Assembly (NCBI RefSeq): GCF_042433055.1
Contig: NZ_JBHLWB010000009.1
Span: 62,001 to 126,000, forward strand
Direction: 5' to 3'
Origin: Gallibacterium trehalosifermentans
GTDB taxonomy: Bacteria; Pseudomonadota; Gammaproteobacteria; Enterobacterales; Pasteurellaceae
DNA: 64,000 bases
The notes beneath the pieces are model-generated. The model had not been told where the DNA came from, did no database searches, and saw nothing but the letters and a program-made list of their open reading frames with translations. The position numbers were made by a program, and so were the translations under genes. Below are positions 16,248 to 24,771 of the stretch, in pieces; positions within the stretch are counted from its first letter, which is position 1, and every line of letters starts with the position of its first letter.

Positions 16248-18221
16248 ATGTTGGAACAGCAAATAGATTTTTCTCGTCAGGTGATAATTCTTGCTGGGCG
16301 TATTACTTGGCGAGAACAACAGTTACAACAGATTGCGCAACATTATCCAACGCAGTCAATCCTTTACTGTGGTGTGAAGCCACCAACTGTTTGTTCAGAG
16401 CAATTTACTTTTTTTTCGTTACAAAATAGCCGTAATGTTTTAGGACAAGAGTTTTCGGTAGCGATTTTTGATGCGTGTCAGCAAGAGAATTTAGCCTTTC
16501 ATTTAGATACCTTAGCCATTATTGCGGCGACCTTAAGAGCAGGTGGTTGTTTATTTATTTTATTACCAACATGGCATAACTTACCTTATCGAGTGGATAT
16601 AGATTCACTACGTTGGAATAGTATTAATGAAGCCACTACGACGCCGAATTTTCTTGATTGGCTAGTGAGTCGGATTACACATTATCAATTACCGATTTAT
16701 CAAGAACCCGCAACGGAAATTATTTTTCCTGATGTGAATACCGACAAATGGGGTATGCCAACTGCTGCAATCAATGCACAGCAACAACAACTACAATGCT
16801 TGCTACAATCTGATGCCGATATTTATCTCTTAATTGCGGGGCGTGGACGTGGTAAATCGGCATTGGCGGGGCAATTTATCAAAAAATTAGCTAAAAAAGT
16901 ATTAGTAACCGCTGCGAATCAACAAGCAATCAAAACCTTGCAGCAATTTGCTGCACCAAATAAAGTTGATTTTCTTGCTCCTGATCTTTTATTAGCAAAA
17001 CTGATTCAACAGGAAATTGATGAGGATTATGCTTGGTTGATTGTTGATGAAGCCGCAATGCTACCATTAGCGATTCTGCAGCAATTTTGTGGCGCTTTCC
17101 CTAAAGTGTTATTAACGACGACCAGTGAGGGGTATGAGGGAACGGGGAAAGGCTTTTTATTAAAGCTAGAAAAATCTTTATCAAAAACAGTTGCTTATTT
17201 GGATTTAACCCTACCATTGCGTTGGCAAGCTGGCGATTTATTGGAGCAATGGGTAAATGATCTTGCTTTATTACAACCTAAAGATGTTATTTTTCCTTAT
17301 CAAGCACAAGCGAGTTATTCTTTGTATTCAACACAACACATTTCTGCTACGCATAAACTAAATCGGCTCTATCAATTATTATCATTAGCACATTATCGCA
17401 CTTCATTAAGCGATTTTCGCCGTTTGTTAGATGGGCAAAACCAACAGTTTGTATGGTATGAAGTTGATCAGCAGCCAATCGGTATTGTATGGGGACTAAA
17501 AGAAGGAAATATTCAAGACACATCTTTAGTACAAGGGATTCGTCAAGGCTATCGCCGTCCAAAAGGGAATTTAGTTGCACAAGCACTTTGTTTTCAATTA
17601 AATGATGAGCGAGCAGCGAAATTACGGTCATTACGGATTTCACGGATTGCAGTATTGCCAGAATGGCAGCAACAGGGAGTAGGCTCACAATTAATTCAAC
17701 AGTTGATTCAGCAATGTTCAGGAGAGTTTGATTTTCTATCAGTCAGTTTTGGCTATAGTGCAGAGTTATTTGCATTTTGGTTACGCAATGGTTTCCAGCT
17801 AGTGGGGGTTAGTGCAGGAACGGAAGCGAGCAGTGGTAATTATAGTGTGATGATGATTTATCCATTATCAGTACAAGGGGAGCAATTTTTCCAACCAGCT
17901 AAAATTCTTTTTCAGCGTAATTTTATGTTAAGTGAGCATTCATTAGTTACAGCACTAAGTAAACAGTTGAGATTCGATAAACCTGATTGGCAATTAACAG
18001 CGTGGGATTGGCAAGCAATAGCAGATTTTATTGATCATCAGCGTACATTGACGGTAGCGTATCCAACCTTAAAACGGTTTTTTTATCATTATCCTAATGA
18101 AGCATTAACTGCACAGCTCGCATTATTGCTTCAGCCTTTTTATCCTCAAAAGAAACAACAGTTGTTATTATTTAAACAGCAGCTGTTAACTTTTTTACAA
18201 AAAATCAATAAAAAAATTTAG
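16248..18221 (+). CDS. tmcA: tRNA(Met) cytidine acetyltransferase
   Basis: Forms N4-acetylcytidine at the wobble base of elongator tRNA-Met using acetyl-CoA and ATP. The 657-residue protein has an N-terminal DUF1726-type domain, a RecD-like helicase module with Walker A AGRGRGKSALAGQF (about 197-210) and Walker B LIVDEAAMLPLAIL (about 264-277), and a GNAT module with RISRIAVLPEWQQQGVGSQL (acetyl-CoA loop, about 463). The C-terminal tRNA-binding part follows. It begins 8 bp after ybeY, so it may share that transcript. Length is close to E. coli TmcA (671). Confidence 0.93.
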   Translation: MLEQQIDFSRQVIILAGRITWREQQLQQIAQHYPTQSILYCGVKPPTVCSEQFTFFSLQNSRNVLGQEFSVAIFDACQQENLAFHLDTLAIIAATLRAGGCLFILLPTWHNLPYRVDIDSLRWNSINEATTTPNFLDWLVSRITHYQLPIYQEPATEIIFPDVNTDKWGMPTAAINAQQQQLQCLLQSDADIYLLIAGRGRGKSALAGQFIKKLAKKVLVTAANQQAIKTLQQFAAPNKVDFLAPDLLLAKLIQQEIDEDYAWLIVDEAAMLPLAILQQFCGAFPKVLLTTTSEGYEGTGKGFLLKLEKSLSKTVAYLDLTLPLRWQAGDLLEQWVNDLALLQPKDVIFPYQAQASYSLYSTQHISATHKLNRLYQLLSLAHYRTSLSDFRRLLDGQNQQFVWYEVDQQPIGIVWGLKEGNIQDTSLVQGIRQGYRRPKGNLVAQALCFQLNDERAAKLRSLRISRIAVLPEWQQQGVGSQLIQQLIQQCSGEFDFLSVSFGYSAELFAFWLRNGFQLVGVSAGTEASSGNYSVMMIYPLSVQGEQFFQPAKILFQRNFMLSEHSLVTALSKQLRFDKPDWQLTAWDWQAIADFIDHQRTLTVAYPTLKRFFYHYPNEALTAQLALLLQPFYPQKKQQLLLFKQQLLTFLQKINKKI

Positions 18222-18371
18222 TGTTAAAGAAGCGTTAAAATCTAGAGGATAAAATTAACTTGTTAGTTTATTTTAAAATTTAATGCTAAAAAAAATTATT
18301 TATTGCAGCTTTTAATTTTTGTTTTGATTGTTAATAAAGCAAAATAAATTCTTTTTTAGCATAAAATTCTG

Positions 18372-18400
18372 TTGACTTGCTTAAGGCTTTTCGGCAGAAT
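18372..18400 (+). promoter_or_regulatory. Promoter of the leucine operon
   Basis: TTGACT (18372-18377), 17-bp spacer, CAGAAT (18395-18400), 34 bases ahead of the leader peptide start. Confidence 0.6.
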
Positions 18401-18434
18401 CAAAAGCGTTTTTGATTTGCAAGGTTTTAACTAC

Positions 18435-18485
18435 ATGATTCGTTTAATTTCTTTATCTCTGAGTCTTCTCCTCACAAATAAATAA
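18435..18485 (+). CDS. leuL: leu operon leader peptide
   Basis: A 16-codon reading frame, MIRLISLSLSLLLTNK, with six leucine codons (TTA, TTA, CTG, CTT, CTC, CTC), three of them consecutive, ending in TAA just ahead of the attenuator. AAGG lies about ten bases upstream of the ATG. Leucine shortage should stall the ribosome here and favour the antiterminator. It is far too short for normal gene calling, but composition and position make it convincing. Confidence 0.9.
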   Translation: MIRLISLSLSLLLTNK

Positions 18486-18488
18486 TTT

Positions 18489-18568
18489 GTGCGGTAGGTC
18501 GTGGATAAAGAAAAGTTAATCAAAGCAAACACACACATTAGCCCGCACATAAGCGGGCTTTTTTTTAA
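18489..18568 (+). promoter_or_regulatory. leu attenuator (antiterminator and terminator)
   Basis: Terminator: AGCCCGC (18540-18546), 6-base loop, GCGGGCT (18553-18559), then nine or ten T. Antiterminator: GTGCGG (18489-18494), right after the leader stop, can pair with CCGCAC (18543-18548), which includes most of the left arm. The two structures are mutually exclusive, the hallmark of transcription attenuation. Confidence 0.85.
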
Positions 18569-18590
18569 CTATTTTATTGTTAGGTGGTAT

Positions 18591-20141
18591 ATGAGTAATC
18601 GTGTAATTATTTTTGATACAACATTAAGAGATGGTGAACAAGCATTAAGAGCGAGTTTAACCGTTAAAGAAAAATTACAGATTGCATTTGCATTGGAACG
18701 TTTAGGCGTTGATGTTATGGAAGTGGGATTTCCTGTGTCTTCTGAGGGGGATTTCAAATCTGTTCAAACGATTGCTAAAGCAATCAAAAATAGCCGTGTT
18801 TGTGCGTTATCGAGAGCAGTTGCTAAAGATATTGATGCTGCATATGAAGCATTAAAAGTTGCTGAGGCTTATCGAATCCATACTTTTATTGCAACGTCTG
18901 CATTACACGTTGAAGCGAAATTAAAACGTTCATTTGATGATGTAGTTGAGATGGCGGTTGCTGCGGTGAAACGAGCAAGAGGTTATACCGATGATGTCGA
19001 ATTTTCCTGTGAAGATGCAGGGCGTACAGGTGTGGATAATATTTGTCGTATTGTTGAAGCAGCAATCAATGCGGGTGCAACCACGATTAACATTCCAGAT
19101 ACTGTTGGTTACACATTACCAACCCAATTCGGCAGTATTATTGAAAATGTGATGAATCGTGTACCAAATATTGATAAAGCAATTATTTCAGTACATTGCC
19201 ATAATGATTTAGGTATGGCGACGGCAAACTCATTAACCGCTGTGCAATATGGGGCAAGACAAATTGAATGTACTATCAATGGTATTGGTGAGCGTGCGGG
19301 AAATACGGCATTAGAAGAAGTGGTAATGGCAATTCATACACGTAAAGATTTAATGAATGTAACGACTGATATTAATACACAAGAAATTTATCGTGTGAGC
19401 CAAATGGTGAGTCAACTTTGTAATATGCCGATTCAACCGAATAAAGCGATTGTGGGATCGAATGCATTTGCCCATTCTTCAGGTATTCACCAAGATGGTG
19501 TGTTAAAAAATGCCAATACTTATGAAATTTTGTCGCCAGAAAGTATTGGTTTGAAAAAAGAAAAATTAAATCTTACTGCTCGCTCTGGTCGGGCAGCGGT
19601 GAAAAATCATATGGCAGATATGGGCTATACTGAACAAGATTATGATTTAGATAAATTATACGAAGCGTTCTTGAAATTAGCTGATAAAAAAGGGCAAGTG
19701 TTTGATTATGATTTAGAAGCATTAGCCTTTATCGATATGCAGCAAGGCGATGAAGATCGTTTAACCTTAACGAAAATTTCGGCACACTCTGTGAGTGATT
19801 TCCCAGCGACTTCCTTTGTCGAATTAATGTTAGATGGTCAAAAATTAAGTACCGTTTCTGCAGGGGGTAATGGACCAGTTGATGCGACATATAATGCGAT
19901 TTTATCGTTAACTGGCATGGATATTACCATGTTACATTACAATTTAGCTGCAAAAGGTGAGGGAGCGGAAGCGCTTGGACAAGTCGATATTGTGGTGGAA
20001 TATCAAGGTCGTAAATTCCATGGTGTGGGATTAGCGACGGATATTATCGAATCTTCTGCTTTAGCATTGATTCATGCAATTAATGCAATTTATCGTTCAC
20101 AAAAAGTTTCAGAAATGAAAAAACATACGGAGAAACACTAA
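18591..20141 (+). CDS. leuA: 2-isopropylmalate synthase
   Basis: Condenses acetyl-CoA with 2-oxoisovalerate, the committed step to leucine. The start is ATG at 18591 (TTAGGTGG upstream), after the attenuator, giving 516 residues (E. coli 523); upstream in-frame codons run through the terminator and are not used. The catalytic TIM barrel shows FDTTLRDGEQALRAS (metal and substrate), HTFIATSALH, SVHCHNDLGMATANS (metal histidines) and CTINGIGERAGN. The C-terminal LeuA dimer domain (about 390-516) carries leucine feedback control. It is the first gene of leuABCD and its stop overlaps the leuB start. Confidence 0.97.
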   Translation: MSNRVIIFDTTLRDGEQALRASLTVKEKLQIAFALERLGVDVMEVGFPVSSEGDFKSVQTIAKAIKNSRVCALSRAVAKDIDAAYEALKVAEAYRIHTFIATSALHVEAKLKRSFDDVVEMAVAAVKRARGYTDDVEFSCEDAGRTGVDNICRIVEAAINAGATTINIPDTVGYTLPTQFGSIIENVMNRVPNIDKAIISVHCHNDLGMATANSLTAVQYGARQIECTINGIGERAGNTALEEVVMAIHTRKDLMNVTTDINTQEIYRVSQMVSQLCNMPIQPNKAIVGSNAFAHSSGIHQDGVLKNANTYEILSPESIGLKKEKLNLTARSGRAAVKNHMADMGYTEQDYDLDKLYEAFLKLADKKGQVFDYDLEALAFIDMQQGDEDRLTLTKISAHSVSDFPATSFVELMLDGQKLSTVSAGGNGPVDATYNAILSLTGMDITMLHYNLAAKGEGAEALGQVDIVVEYQGRKFHGVGLATDIIESSALALIHAINAIYRSQKVSEMKKHTEKH

Positions 20142-21217
20142 TGCAAACTCACAATATTGCCGTATTGGCAGGAGATGGAATCGGGCCAGAAGTGATGGCT
20201 GAAGCGTTAAAAGTTTTAAGCGCAGTAGAAAAAAAATTTAACTTTAAACTTAATTATCAACATTATGAGGTTGGTGGCGCAGGAATTGATAATCATGGTA
20301 AGGCATTACCAGATGTTACTTTACAAGGCTGTGAAGCAGCAGAAGCCATTCTGTTTGGATCAGTTGGCGGACCAAAATGGGAGCACTTACCCGCACATGA
20401 ACAACCTGAGAGAGGGGCATTATTGCCATTACGCAAACATTTTGCTCTGTTCTGTAATCTTCGCCCTGCAACGCTATACAAAGGTTTAGAAAAGTTCTGC
20501 CCATTACGCTCAGACATTGCTGCAAAAGGGTTTGATATTGTTGTTGTACGTGAATTAACAGGTGGTATCTATTTTGGGCAACCAAAAGGGCGTGATGGCG
20601 AGGGTTCAATGGAGAGAGCTTATGACACGGAAGTCTATCATCGCTATGAAATTGAACGTATTGCACGTATTGCGTTTGAAGCGGCACGTAAACGCCGCAA
20701 AAAAGTAACCTCTGTTGATAAAGCAAATGTGTTAATGAGTTCGATCTTATGGCGTGAAATCGTCATGGAGGTAGCGAAAGAATATCCCGATATTACGCTT
20801 GAACATATCTATATTGACAATGCAACGATGCAATTAATCAAACAGCCTGAACATTATGATGTTTTGCTTTGCTCCAATATCTTTGGTGATATTATTTCTG
20901 ATGAATGTGCGATGATTACGGGATCAATGGGTATGTTGCCATCAGCCAGTATGAATGAGAAAGGCTTTGGCTTATATGAACCAGCAGGTGGATCAGCTCC
21001 TGATATTGCTGGCAAAGGCATTGCAAATCCGATTGCGCAAATTCTTTCTGCGGCAATGATGTTGCGTTATAGCTTCCAGTTAGAAGCGGCGGCACAAGCG
21101 ATCGAAACAGCGGTACAACAAGTATTAGCAGAGGGGTATCGTACGGCAGATTTAGCGGATCAATCTGTCCCAGTTTCTACTTCTGAAATGGGTGATTTAA
21201 TTGCTGCTCGTATTTAA
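20141..21217 (+). CDS. leuB: 3-isopropylmalate dehydrogenase
   Basis: NAD-dependent oxidative decarboxylation of 3-isopropylmalate. The 358-residue protein shows the family landmarks: VLAGDGIGPEVMAEAL, LFGSVGGPKW, LRPATLYKGLE, VRELTGGIYFGQPKGR, VDKANVLMSS with the catalytic Lys, SNIFGDIISDECAMI with metal aspartates, and EPAGGSAPDIAGKGIANP. Its ATG overlaps the leuA stop by one base. leuC follows after 43 bp. No oddity seen. Confidence 0.97.
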   Translation: MQTHNIAVLAGDGIGPEVMAEALKVLSAVEKKFNFKLNYQHYEVGGAGIDNHGKALPDVTLQGCEAAEAILFGSVGGPKWEHLPAHEQPERGALLPLRKHFALFCNLRPATLYKGLEKFCPLRSDIAAKGFDIVVVRELTGGIYFGQPKGRDGEGSMERAYDTEVYHRYEIERIARIAFEAARKRRKKVTSVDKANVLMSSILWREIVMEVAKEYPDITLEHIYIDNATMQLIKQPEHYDVLLCSNIFGDIISDECAMITGSMGMLPSASMNEKGFGLYEPAGGSAPDIAGKGIANPIAQILSAAMMLRYSFQLEAAAQAIETAVQQVLAEGYRTADLADQSVPVSTSEMGDLIAARI

Positions 21218-21260
21218 TTGGCAGCAAATGATGAAATAAAAAAATAAACGAGTGATTATT

Positions 21261-22673
21261 ATGGGCAAAACATTATACGAAAAATTATTTGACGCTCATG
21301 TTGTGTATGAAGCGGCAGGTGAAACACCAATTCTGTATATTAATCGTCATTTAATGCACGAAGTAACCTCACCACAAGCCTTTGATGGCTTGCGTGTTGC
21401 AGGACGTAAAGTGCGTCAACCAAGTAAAACATTTGCAACAATGGATCATAGTATTTCAACGCAAAGTCGTGATCCAGCTGCTTGTGGGGAACAGGCAAGA
21501 ATCCAAGTATTAGAGTTAGATAAAAATTGTCATGCGAACAATATTTCGCTTTATGATCTTACTAACAAAAAACAGGGAATTGTGCATGTTATGGGACCCG
21601 AACAAGGTTTAACCTTACCTGGAATGACGATTGTTTGTGGTGATTCACATACCGCAACACATGGTGCTTTTGGGGCATTAGCTTTTGGGATTGGTACATC
21701 TGAAGTTGAACACGTTTTAGCGACACAAACCTTGAAACAAGCTCGAGCTAAAAAAATGAAAATTGAGGTGCGGGGAAAAGTGGCTGAGGGGATTACCGCT
21801 AAAGATATTATTTTAGCCATTATTGGTAAAACCACTATGGCAGGTGGTACAGGTCATGTAGTTGAATTCTGTGGGCAGGCGATTGAAGATCTTTCTATGG
21901 AAGGGCGAATGACAGTGTGTAATATGGCGATTGAAATGGGCGCCAAAGCAGGATTAGTTGCCCCTGATCAAACTACATTTGATTATTTAAAAGATCGTCC
22001 ATATGCACCAAAAGGTGAAGAGTGGGATAAAGCCGTTGCATATTGGAAAACGTTGAAGAGTGATCCTGATGCGGAATTTGATACGGTAGTAGTGTTAGAT
22101 GCAAAAGATATTGCGCCACAGGTTACTTGGGGAACTAATCCAGGACAAGTGATTGCGGTGGATCAAACTGTACCAACGGTGGATCAAATTACTGATCCGA
22201 TTGAAAAACAGTCTGCACAAAAAGCCCTTGCGTATATGGGATTAAATGGTGGTGAATATTTGACCGATATTAACGTGGATAAAGTGTTTATCGGTTCTTG
22301 TACTAACTCTCGCATTGAAGATTTACGTGCAGCTGCCGCCGTAGCGAAAGGACGTAAAGTTGCAGCTGGTGTACAGGCATTAGTTGTACCAGGATCTGGG
22401 CTAGTTAAAGAACAAGCTGAAAAAGAAGGTTTGGATAAAATTTTTATTGAAGCAGGCTTTGAATGGCGTTTACCTGGCTGTTCAATGTGTTTAGCCATGA
22501 ATGATGATCGTCTTGGTGAATGGGAACGTTGTGCATCAACCAGTAACCGTAACTTTGAAAGTCGTCAAGGTCGAAATGGTCGTACCCATTTGGTTAGCCC
22601 CGCAATGGCAGCAGCAGCGGCTGTTTTTGGTAAATTTACCGATATTCGCACAGTAGAATTATTAGGAGCATAA
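21261..22673 (+). CDS. leuC: 3-isopropylmalate dehydratase large subunit
   Basis: Iron-sulfur isomerase subunit converting 2- to 3-isopropylmalate with LeuD. The start at ATG 21261 fits the family (MGKTLYEKLFDAHVV); an in-frame GTG three codons earlier is less likely. The protein is 470 residues (E. coli 466). The three cluster cysteines are in VFIGSCTNSRIEDL (about 349) and WRLPGCSMCLAMNDD (about 409 and 412). IVCGDSHTATHGAFGALAFG is the aconitase-family substrate motif. The stop is one base before the leuD start codon, consistent with 1:1 synthesis. Confidence 0.97.
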   Translation: MGKTLYEKLFDAHVVYEAAGETPILYINRHLMHEVTSPQAFDGLRVAGRKVRQPSKTFATMDHSISTQSRDPAACGEQARIQVLELDKNCHANNISLYDLTNKKQGIVHVMGPEQGLTLPGMTIVCGDSHTATHGAFGALAFGIGTSEVEHVLATQTLKQARAKKMKIEVRGKVAEGITAKDIILAIIGKTTMAGGTGHVVEFCGQAIEDLSMEGRMTVCNMAIEMGAKAGLVAPDQTTFDYLKDRPYAPKGEEWDKAVAYWKTLKSDPDAEFDTVVVLDAKDIAPQVTWGTNPGQVIAVDQTVPTVDQITDPIEKQSAQKALAYMGLNGGEYLTDINVDKVFIGSCTNSRIEDLRAAAAVAKGRKVAAGVQALVVPGSGLVKEQAEKEGLDKIFIEAGFEWRLPGCSMCLAMNDDRLGEWERCASTSNRNFESRQGRNGRTHLVSPAMAAAAAVFGKFTDIRTVELLGA

Positions 22674-22674
22674 T

Positions 22675-23277
22675 ATGGCAGGATTTAAACAACACCGAGG
22701 TTTAGTGATTCCATTAGATATGGCAAATGTTGATACTGATGCGATTATTCCAAAACAATTTTTACAAGCAGTAACTCGAGTGGGATTTGGTAAACACCTT
22801 TTTCATGAATGGCGTTATCTCGATCCAGAGGGTACACAAGTGAATCCAAAATTTGTGTTAAATTTTCCACAATATCAAGGAGCAACGATTTTATTGGCGC
22901 GGGAAAATTTAGGTTGTGGCTCATCAAGAGAGCATGCGCCTTGGGCATTAGCTGATTATGGGATTAAAGTGATGATCGCACCAAGCTTTGCGGATATTTT
23001 TTATAGTAATAGTTTGAATAATCATCTGTTACCTGTAAAGTTAACGGAACAAGAAGTCGATGAGATTTTTACTTGGGTAAGCGCGAATGAGGGTAAGCCG
23101 ATTGATGTGGATTTGGAGCAACAAACCGTTCAAGTGGGCGATAAAACTTACCATTTTACGCTTGATCCATTCCGCCGTTATTGTTTGTTGAATGGTTTAG
23201 ATAATATTGGTTTAACCTTACAGCATGAAGATGCGATTGCGGAATATGAGAAAAATATTCCGAGTTTTTTACGGTAA
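22675..23277 (+). CDS. leuD: 3-isopropylmalate dehydratase small subunit
   Basis: Swivelling domain partner of LeuC, 200 residues (E. coli 201). It begins AGFKQHRGLVIPLDMANVDTD and carries DAIIPKQFL, GCGSSREHAPWAL (substrate-binding Ser/Arg loop) and FADIFYSNSLNN. It is the last gene of the leucine operon; a strong terminator lies 9 bp behind the stop codon. Confidence 0.97.
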   Translation: MAGFKQHRGLVIPLDMANVDTDAIIPKQFLQAVTRVGFGKHLFHEWRYLDPEGTQVNPKFVLNFPQYQGATILLARENLGCGSSREHAPWALADYGIKVMIAPSFADIFYSNSLNNHLLPVKLTEQEVDEIFTWVSANEGKPIDVDLEQQTVQVGDKTYHFTLDPFRRYCLLNGLDNIGLTLQHEDAIAEYEKNIPSFLR

Positions 23278-23285
23278 TAGATGTG

Positions 23286-23314
23286 AAAAAGGAGATCCGT
23301 CAGATCTCCTTTTT
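23286..23314. terminator. Bidirectional terminator between leuD and the DUF305 gene
   Basis: Perfect stem GGAGATC (23291-23297) / GATCTCC (23303-23309) with five A before and five T after, so it works for both converging transcripts. Confidence 0.88.
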
Positions 23315-23338
23315 ACTGTCATTATTTTGTATATATCA

Positions 23339-23695
23339 TTATTTCTTTTCTGCGTGTTTTGCTAACCATTTTTGCATAAATTCAATTTCAGCTTGTTGTG
23401 CTTTAATGATGTCTTGAGCTAATTGGCGTAGTTCAGGATCTTTACCATATTTTAGTTCTACTTCTGCCATTGCAACGGCACCTTGATGGTGTGGTAACAT
23501 ACCTGCTGCAAAGGCGACATCTGGATCTTGGTGTTCAATGCCTTTCATCATTGCATCATGCATTTCAGTCATTGATTGCATATAAGCTTCAGTTACTGGG
23601 TTTTGCTGATGTTGCTGATGATGGTGATGTAGCGTTTCTGCAGCGACTGTTGTTGATAAGATCGCTAGCCCAAGAGTTAATAGTACTTTTTTCAT
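23339..23695 (-). CDS. Exported DUF305 protein
   Basis: A 118-residue periplasmic protein. The start is ATG at 23695 (AAAGGAG six bases upstream); it begins with a Sec signal MKKVLLTLGLAILSTTVAAE. A histidine run (LHHHHQQHQQ) follows the cleavage site. The DUF305 signature is MLPHHQGAVAMAEVELKYG (about residues 65-83) in a four-helix ferritin-like frame. DUF305 proteins are often encoded near copper genes and the His and Met residues would suit metal binding, but the role is not known. It stands alone between leuD and yggS. Confidence 0.85.
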   Translation of the reverse strand: MKKVLLTLGLAILSTTVAAETLHHHHQQHQQNPVTEAYMQSMTEMHDAMMKGIEHQDPDVAFAAGMLPHHQGAVAMAEVELKYGKDPELRQLAQDIIKAQQAEIEFMQKWLAKHAEKK

Positions 23696-23776
23696 TCTCA
23701 TCTCCTTTGTTAAATGTGAAAAAACGTTCATTAGAATAAAGCTTCCCCTAAGGGAAAGCAAAATACCTAAAAAACG

Positions 23777-24457
23777 TTAATTACGTTTACCAAAAATCGC
23801 AGTCCCAATTCTTACCATAGTTGAGCCAGACTCAATAGCGCTTGGCATATCATCGGACATTCCCATAGAAAGCGTATCAATTGGTAATTGTGGGTAACGC
23901 TGTTGTAGTTGTTGGAATAAGGTTGCCATTTGTGCAAAAGCCTTTTTTTGTTGTGCAGGATCTGTTGTTGGCGCAGGAATTGCCATTAAACCGCGTAATT
24001 GAATATTGGGTAACTGAACAATTTGTGCAGCAAGTTCAAAAAGTTGCTCTGGTTGAATCCCTGATTTTGAATTTTCATCACTAATATTAATTTGAATCAG
24101 AATTTGTAGTGGTACTAAATGAGATGGACGTTGTTGGCTTAACCGTTCGGCGATTTTAAAACGATCAATCGTTTGCACCCAATCAAAATGTTCGGCGACA
24201 AGACGAGTTTTATTGGATTGTAGCGGACCGATTAAATGCCAAGTAATATCCTTAATATTCTGTTGTTGGGCTTGTTGAATTTTCTCAACACCTTCTTGCA
24301 CATAATTTTCACCAAATTGGTATTGACCTGCATGATAGGCGGCAAGAATGTCAGAAAAAGGCTTGGTTTTACTAACAGCTAATAAGGAAACCGTACGGGG
24401 AGTTTGATATTGATTAATTTGTTGTTGAATGTTGTGTAAGTTTTGTTCAATAGACAT
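23777..24457 (-). CDS. yggS: YggS/PROSC family PLP homeostasis protein
   Basis: Cytoplasmic TIM-barrel protein, 226 residues, that binds pyridoxal phosphate without known catalysis and keeps PLP and amino-acid pools balanced. The PLP lysine is in LLAVSKTKP (about residue 31). FGENYVQEGVEKI, WHLIGPLQSNK, QINISDENSKSG and LSMGMSDDMPSAIESGSTMVRIG (quoted in part: MGMSDDMPSAI) are the family blocks. It diverges from the thr operon leader. In E. coli yggS is beside proC; here it is not. Confidence 0.93.
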   Translation of the reverse strand: MSIEQNLHNIQQQINQYQTPRTVSLLAVSKTKPFSDILAAYHAGQYQFGENYVQEGVEKIQQAQQQNIKDITWHLIGPLQSNKTRLVAEHFDWVQTIDRFKIAERLSQQRPSHLVPLQILIQINISDENSKSGIQPEQLFELAAQIVQLPNIQLRGLMAIPAPTTDPAQQKKAFAQMATLFQQLQQRYPQLPIDTLSMGMSDDMPSAIESGSTMVRIGTAIFGKRN

Positions 24458-24588
24458 TATCTAATTCTCTATAAAAAGCAAAAAACATCTTATTATAGAA
24501 AAAATTAACGAATAGTAATAAATTTATTTGACAAGCAGAGTGAATTTAGGTACTTATTAGAACCATTGAATTAACAAGGTATTTTCTT

Positions 24589-24722
24589 CTGTGTAGTAAC
24601 CCATGGCAGTAATGAATATGACGATTACCCGCATTATGATGACCATTATTATTAGTGGGGCGGGTTAGCACACAGAATTTAGTGTTTATAGAACCCGCAC
24701 CTAACAAAGTGCGGGTTTTTTT
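24589..24722 (+). promoter_or_regulatory. thr attenuator with four pairing regions
   Basis: Region 1 CTGTGTAGTAACCC (24589-24602) can pair with region 2 GGGTTAGCACACAG (24662-24675), 12 of 14 bases. Region 2 overlaps GCGGGTT (24660-24666), which can instead pair with AACCCGC (24692-24698), forming the antiterminator. Regions 3 and 4, AACCCGCAC (24692-24700) and GTGCGGGTT (24709-24717), form a 9-bp terminator followed by seven T. A TTGACA at 24528-24533 is a plausible -35 element; the -10 is unclear. Confidence 0.85.
24603..24668 (+). CDS. thrL: thr operon leader peptide
   Basis: A short frame of up to 21 codons with a run rich in the two regulatory amino acids: ACG ATT ACC CGC ATT, then ACC ATT ATT ATT, three Thr and five Ile codons within 33 bases. 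It ends SGAG-stop like the E. coli thr leader (GNGAG). In-frame ATG codons at 24603, 24612 and 24618 are possible starts; none has a strong ribosome site, so the exact start is uncertain. The terminator begins 23 bases after the stop. Confidence 0.8.
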   Translation: MAVMNMTITRIMMTIIISGAG

Positions 24723-24771
24723 ATGGTTTCAATTTGAATTTTTAAAATACAACAAGATAGAGGACAACATC

